Of a DNA stretch of 64,000 nt, positions 58,833-64,000 are shown one piece after another. Source of the DNA: Hyperoodon ampullatus (lineage: Eukaryota; Chordata; Mammalia; Artiodactyla; Ziphiidae); assembly GCA_949752795.1 (NCBI GenBank), contig OX457062.1:91253777-91317776 (forward strand). The letters are read 5' to 3'. Numbering within the stretch: position 1 is the stretch's first letter; each line of letters begins with the position of its first letter. The notes beneath the pieces are model-generated. The model saw only the letters and a list, made by a program, of their open reading frames with translations, was not told the origin of the DNA and did no database searches. Made by a program: the position numbers and the translations under genes.

Positions 58833-58857
58833 TGTTAAAAAAAGGCTCCGTTTCAGT

Positions 58858-59065
58858 TTTCTGGATTCAAGTACTAGCTCTTTCACTTATTAGTTCAATG
58901 ACACTGGAGAAGTTGCCTTGCTTCTCTACGTCTCTGCTTGTTCATCTATCAAATGGGGATACTAATAGTGCCATGCTTGCTGGATTGGCGTGAATATGAA
59001 ATAGTTAATGCAAAAAAGATCCTGGCTTACACACAAAATATTTAATAAACATTAGATATTATTAT
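58858..59065 (+). repeat. MIR remnant
   Basis: A second MIR lies directly behind the first, with 'caagtactagctctttcact', 'tatcaaatggggatactaat' and ttaataaacattagatatt. Confidence 0.7.
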
Positions 59066-59564
59066 CCCTATAATACCAGATAATAAGCAAAGTTTTGTTT
59101 TTTCCTCGCTATCCAAAGAGAGCAAAATGCACAAAATACTCCAACAAGATACTGGGTAGAGATCCTCCAAAGCAAAGTCCTCATCTCCAGGCACCGAGAT
59201 ATTCTCGCAGACCACGAAGTGGCACCACTGGGACCAAGGACAGGCAGGTCTCTCAGGATCCATCACATCTCGGGGGACAGCAGAGCAGTGAGACACATGG
59301 TGTGGCACCTCTAAGCCACAGGAAAAGGGGATGGATAAAGGGGAACCAGCAAGCAGATTTTTCCATGGAAGGATGGTGAGTAAAGGGAGGAGGAAGGCGT
59401 GGCAAAGAGGAGAGAGGCTTCCTTTCCACCATATGAGGTGCATTCATCAACCCAGCCTCATTTTTCCAAAGAACGACCGAACCATTATTACTGAGAAACA
59501 GCAGCTAGAACCTACTGGGGTAACAGGATTCTCGGAGTCTTGATCTCTAGTTGCCTTTTTGTTC

Positions 59565-59690
59565 TGATACTTCATCTGATTCTCTCAACAGTTCAGCAGG
59601 ACAGAAAAAAATGTGAACGGGAAACCCTATTTCACAGATGGACTGCAGACAGAAGAGAGAGAGAAACTTATCCAAGGTCATGAACAACTT
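59565..59690 (-). repeat. MIR remnant
   Basis: 'tatttcacagatggactgca' and atccaaggtcatgaac fit reverse MIR. Confidence 0.5.
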
Positions 59691-60289
59691 GGGTCTCTTC
59701 ACCCGTTACCCAGCGCTCTCTGGCTGAGCACAGGTGTTCTCATCCTGGGCTACTCTTTGGAACCACCTGAGAAGCTCTGAAAAGTACTGGTGCCCAGGTC
59801 TCCCTGACGGAGATTCTGATGAATTTGGTTTGATGTATTTGGTCTGGACATTGGGATTTCTAGACACTCCTCATTCAGTTCTAATGCACAGCCAAGGTTG
59901 AAAATTACTACTTGAACATATTTGATTTCGTGGATAATAAGTTAAACCCACACTTCACCCAGGGCAGCTCTGATATCTCCTTTGTCCTTTTGGGTAAGGC
60001 AGGCAGATAGGGAAAAGAAACAATGTAAAAATTAATTCCTTCCTTGAAAAATGAAACCAGGTATCTTTTGGTTATCTACCAAGAGGGGTGGTGTATCTGA
60101 AAACTTCAAAGGAGGGAAGGGTCCACTGTTTCCCTCTATACATTTCCAAAATTTTACTACTTAATTTCATTTGTGTTTCAGCTGAAAAAGAAAACCACTT
60201 TTAATAGAATAGCCCTTCCTTAGTACGAAAATCAAGATTATCTTTCCACAAACTTTCTTTTCCAGAACCTGTTTGATTTCAATAAACTA

Positions 60290-60480
60290 AAACTTATTAA
60301 GGATCTACAATGTTCAATGGCTCATGCAACAGTTATTGAGATTTTGCTAAATGAGTGTGACATAGTTCTACACTCAAGGGATTATAAACTTGTAGGGAGG
60401 ACAGGAAAGGTACACAGATAACTACCAGCAGAAAGTTATGCCAAGTGCATGGAAGTAATTAGGACAGTGCTTATCACACA
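60290..60480 (+). repeat. L2 remnant
   Basis: 'ctcaagggattataaacttg' and 'ggtacacagataactaccag' fit the L2 3' region. Confidence 0.45.
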
Positions 60481-60523
60481 TAAGGTGCTCAGTCTTTATA
60501 TGGGAAAAGAAGAACAGGAGGGG

Positions 60524-60632
60524 TGGTGGGAGGAACTGGGAGATTGGAATTGACATATATACACTAATATGTATAAAATAGATAACTAATAAGAACTGCG
60601 GTATAAAGAATAAATTAAATAAAATTTAAAAA
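60524..60632 (+). mobile_element. 5'-truncated L1 3' end
   Basis: The last ~110 bp of the same L1 family as the 16-kb element (tgacatatatacactaatat, then taactaataagaact) ends in an A-rich tail. A SINE starts about 10 bp further on. Confidence 0.85.
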
Positions 60633-60643
60633 AAACACAAACA

Positions 60644-60835
60644 GGGCTTCCCTGGTGGCGCAGTGGTTGAGAGTCCGCCTGCCGATGCAGGGGACACAGG
60701 TTCGTGCCCCGGTCTGGGAAGATCGCACATGCCGCGGAGCGGCTGGGCCCGTGAGCCATGGCTGCTGAGCCTGCGAGTCTGGAGCCTGTGCTCCGCAACA
60801 GGAGAGGCCACAACAGTGAGAGGCCCGCGTACCAC

Positions 60836-60860
<25 letters not shown>
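60644..60860 (+). mobile_element. Cetacean-type CHR SINE, long form
   Basis: Complete copy with a (CAAAA)n-like tail, inserted at the A-rich end of the L1 fragment at 60524-60632. The target duplication is obscured by A-rich sequence. Confidence 0.92.
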
Positions 60861-60867
<7 letters not shown>

Positions 60868-61059
60868 ACTCAAACAACAACAAAAAACAGAGGGCAAAGG
60901 AGTTGAATAGGGATGATATTATCAGAGTTGTATTTTACCAAGACTCATCAGGCACTTCTATGGGATTTATGCTCAGTAGGGAAAGAAATAAGATAGGGAT
61001 GGGACAATCATTCAGAGGCAATAGCTTTATTCTACGCAAAAGTTAAAAGAGCCTCAACT

Positions 61060-61595
61060 GAGGTGGTGGCCAAATGTGGAAGGCAGCCTCTGAGCTAGCC
61101 CCAGTGAGCCCCATCCTTCTGTCTGAATAGGGCTGACCTGTGTAACTAACAGGATATCACAGAAATGACGGAGTATGACTTCAGAGGCCAGCTCATAAAA
61201 GACACTGTAGCTTCCTTCTTGTTCTCTCCTTCTTGGATCACTTGGTCTGGGAGAAGCCAGCTGCCATGTTGTAAAGACCCTCCAACAGCCCCATGAAAGG
61301 TTCATGTGATAAGGAACTGAGATCTGTCACCTCCAGCACAAATTCACAAATCTGCCAGCCCTCTGTGTGAGCCAGCTTGGAACTGAACCCTCCGGCCCCA
61401 GCCAACACTTCAGATGACTATGGACCCAGGTGCCATCTAAGTACAAACTCACGAGAGCTCCTCAGCCAAACCACCCTGCCAAGCTTCTCCTGATTTCCCG
61501 ACCCACAGAAACTGTGAGATAAAAAATCTTTATTACCATTCTAACCTGCTAGGTTTTGGGTAATTTGTTATGCAGCAACAAACACTAGATCGTAA
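61060..61595 (+). mobile_element. MLT1-like (MaLR/ERVL) LTR
   Basis: The sequence contains 'tggatcacttggtctgggag', cagctgccatgttg, acccacagaaactgtgagat and the ending ttgggtaatttgttatgcag. This matches the 3' half of MaLR-type LTRs as I recall them. It includes tgagataaaaaatctttatt near the polyadenylation region. Confidence 0.65.
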
Positions 61596-61644
61596 AAATA
61601 AAAAGGAAAGGGTAAACTTGAATTGCATATGGAAACCTAGAGTA

Positions 61645-61795
61645 ACTGGCATGTGAGTCCTCCTCCTGGTTCCTCCTTCAATTAACTGTGTGATGTTGGT
61701 GAAATTACTTAACATAGAAGAGTCTTGGTTTCCTCATCTGCAAAATAAGCAGGCCTGACCAATTACCTTCAGTGTCCCTTCTAGCATCCCAATCA
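61645..61795 (+). repeat. MIR remnant
   Basis: 'aactgtgtgatgttggtgaa', then ggtttcctcatctgcaaaat, is MIR core. Confidence 0.65.
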
Positions 61796-62204
61796 AATGA
61801 TCCCATTATTCTAAAAGCACACTTATTAGTCGTTGAGCAGGGATTACAAATTATCCCATTATCTGGAGGGCTCTCCACGTCTCTGACCTCATCCTGTTCA
61901 ACCATCTTATCAACGACTGAATTGAAAATACAAAAGGCATTCTTGTCAAAATCAAAGATGATGGGAAACTCTGAGGGAAAGAGATCACTCTGCTGAAGCA
62001 ATGTGCTTAAAAATCTTGAAATTCAGGAACAATGAACCAAGCATAACAAGACAAAAAAATGTAACAGACTCACAGACAGCCTGTGAAGGTCTGAAAATTC
62101 ATCCCTAGGAGCATAAGAGTGTGGTAAGAGTGACATTCATTCTCAGTCAATCATGTGAACTGGTTGCCAAGGAATGAATATGCCTTTCTTTTGCTGAATT
62201 TATT

Positions 62205-62300
62205 CAATAATCATCCAGGCACGGTACTAGGCATTAGGGCTATAGCAATGACGAAGACACAAATTTAGACTACATTTATAGAATTACAGAACCTAAAAAT
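62205..62300 (+). repeat. L2 remnant
   Basis: 'caggcacggtactaggcatt agggctatagcaatgacg' type sequence fits L2. Confidence 0.5.
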
Positions 62301-62639
62301 AAGGAAGAAGAGAACCCTATGCTCCTCCTTGCTTGGTCAGATCATATTTGATCTATAGAAAAATTAGAGTTTGGTCTGAGAAGAGTTAACCAGAATGGAT
62401 ATGGAATTCAAAGTAATCAGAATCAAACAACCTTTATTCAGTGGCTGCTCTTTGTGTCTCGTCCAGGGACAGTCTGTCCAGAGAGAAGAAAGAGTGGCTT
62501 AGGATAGAATCTTGCCGAACGCCAATACATAAAGGACACGCAGAAGAGGAGAATCTGCAAGGGGCTGAGCAGGAACAGCAAGAGACGTAGGAGAAAAATA
62601 TGGAAGCTAAAACAAAAATGTGTTTCCAAGGTCACAGGC

Positions 62640-63660
62640 ATGTGATCTGGTGCTTGGCTCTTCATCCAGTCTCCTCTTCTACCCTTCTAACTCATTCATT
62701 CTAGCCCAACCACATGGGTCTCCCACTTGGTCCTCAAATACCCCACACTCTTTCCTAACTCTGGGTCACTCATTGTCTTCGCCATTCCCACTGTTTGGCA
62801 TGTTCTTCCCCCAGATCCAAGAATGGTCCAGTCTCTCACTTCATTCAGATCTCAGCTCAGATGCCACCTCCTCAGAGGGCTGACCCTGATTCTATCTTAC
62901 CCTGTCTCACCCTGATTCATTTCTCTCCTCAGCATTTATCACTCACCTCCTAACATTTTATAAATTTGCTTGCTCCTTTATTTATTATCTCCTCATCTCC
63001 CCCGGCCCCATACACGTTGATTCCACCTGCCTCTTTCCCTGGTGGACCCACACTGCACAGTACATACATTGTCTGGTACACTGTAGGCATTTTGTGAATA
63101 TTTGATAAGAGAATTAAGTAAAATCAAGATGCCAAGGAGGACTCCGGTAATCTTGACAAGAACAATTTCAGTGCAGGAATAAAAGGTCAGATATATAAGG
63201 GACAATAGATTAAACAAGGCCTGAGAAAGTAGGAGGAGATGAGATATGAAATACCGATGGTGGAATCAGCCTGAGATGGGAGGTGGGAACCTTAAGAGGG
63301 GAGGAAAAAAAGGATGAGTACAGTTCCTTGGTATGGGGTTAAGAAGGTGAAGGATTCCTCACTTCATGACTGTTGTCTTGTTTTTAAAGTAGTATTAAGG
63401 ATTCATCCACTGAGATAAAGTGGGGCAAGTGGTGGAACCATGGGTTTGAGGAAAGTGCAGTAAAGGAAATTTGAAATATTCACTGTGAGAGAAGCCAGGT
63501 GGCAAGGTGGGTTCAATAAAAGGGCAATGAGCATGGGAAGACAGTGGCCGAGTAAAGGCTCATAGAATTAAGTGGGGAAGGAGGTGAAGCCAGGAGGGAG
63601 CTTATAGATGGGGGCATACAAAGTGGTCAAGAGACTGGCCTCTATGGGGTCAAAGAACAA
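62640..63660 (+). repeat. L2 remnants, two successive
   Basis: 'ttggcatgttcttcccccag', 'cagatctcagctcagatgcc acctcctcagag' type sequence and 'tgtctggtacactgtaggca' give a long L2 3' end (to about 63120). A second L2-like stretch (ccaaggaggactccgg, gggttcaataaaaggg) follows. Confidence 0.5.
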
Positions 63661-64000
63661 TGGCCACCCTGTCACTAACAACCAGCTGAAGGGACAGGGA
63701 GTATCTATCCTGTCAAGAAATGAGTCATGGGGTGGGGGAGAGGAGAAAGCACCTGTCTTGAAAAAAGTGGAAAAATCACCATGGAAAAACTGTATTTGAC
63801 ATGAATTCTGCATGGGACTAAAGCCGACAGATAGAAATGATAAATAGATTTGACCCAATGTGAAAACAAAATGCTGAGAATCAGAGCAGTCAGTAAAAAG
63901 TCATAAAAAGATAAAAGTTGTCTTTCGGGTGGGGGGATACTCATTTCTAGAGGTGTTCAAGGACAGGTTAGGATGGTATGGGGAGGGAGGACCCAAGGAG

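Noticed and set aside
1..64000. CRISPR array, operon or bacterial defence system
   Set aside because: The window is vertebrate DNA. The repeats are dispersed transposons with target-site duplications, not regularly spaced direct repeats.

Overview
This window is mammalian nuclear DNA, most likely from a cetacean (whale or dolphin). About a dozen tRNA-derived SINEs begin with a 'cttccctggtgg' head and end in a purine-rich tail before poly(A). The long ~210-bp version ending in '...gaggcccgcgtaccgc' is, from general knowledge, the CHR SINE type abundant in cetacean genomes, and the related short and long forms fit Cetartiodactyla. I cannot name the species.

The sequence is mostly non-coding. 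I support one real coding exon: the first coding exon of an unidentified gene on the minus strand (coding part about 29132-29490). It lies in a CpG-rich block at about 29000-30050 and ends at a clean GT splice donor. The gene reads leftward, so the left 29 kb is probably its first intron, or the start of it. The sequence right of about 30.1 kb is probably upstream intergenic DNA. A duplicated 23-bp unit with CCAAT boxes at 30081-30125 may belong to its promoter.

The second gene-like item is a processed pseudogene of CDC42EP3 on the minus strand (54096-56300). It carries 3' UTR, frameshifted coding sequence, 5' UTR and a perfect 18-bp target-site duplication, and it is nested in an older L1 tail.

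The largest element is a ~5.1-kb minus-strand LINE-1 at 16359-21475. It has recognisable ORF1, endonuclease and reverse transcriptase regions, but also stops, frameshifts and several substitutions at catalytic positions.

The rest is layered repeats. MIR and L2 remnants are oldest, followed by L1 tails, an MLT1-like LTR (61060-61595) and a class-I-like solo LTR (about 44290-44615). On top sit the CHR-type SINEs, most with visible target-site duplications. Several SINEs split older MIRs, and two sit back to back at one target site (38881-39470). Simple repeats include a pure (TG)36 tract, a 40-bp perfect palindrome and two G-quadruplex-type runs.

I found no new multi-gene system. There is no CRISPR array, no operon and no clustered unknown genes. 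Most open frames are chance frames, often with non-ATG starts, inside repeats or GC-rich DNA. Repeat family names are assigned from memory of consensus sequences, and boundaries of old MIR and L2 copies are approximate.
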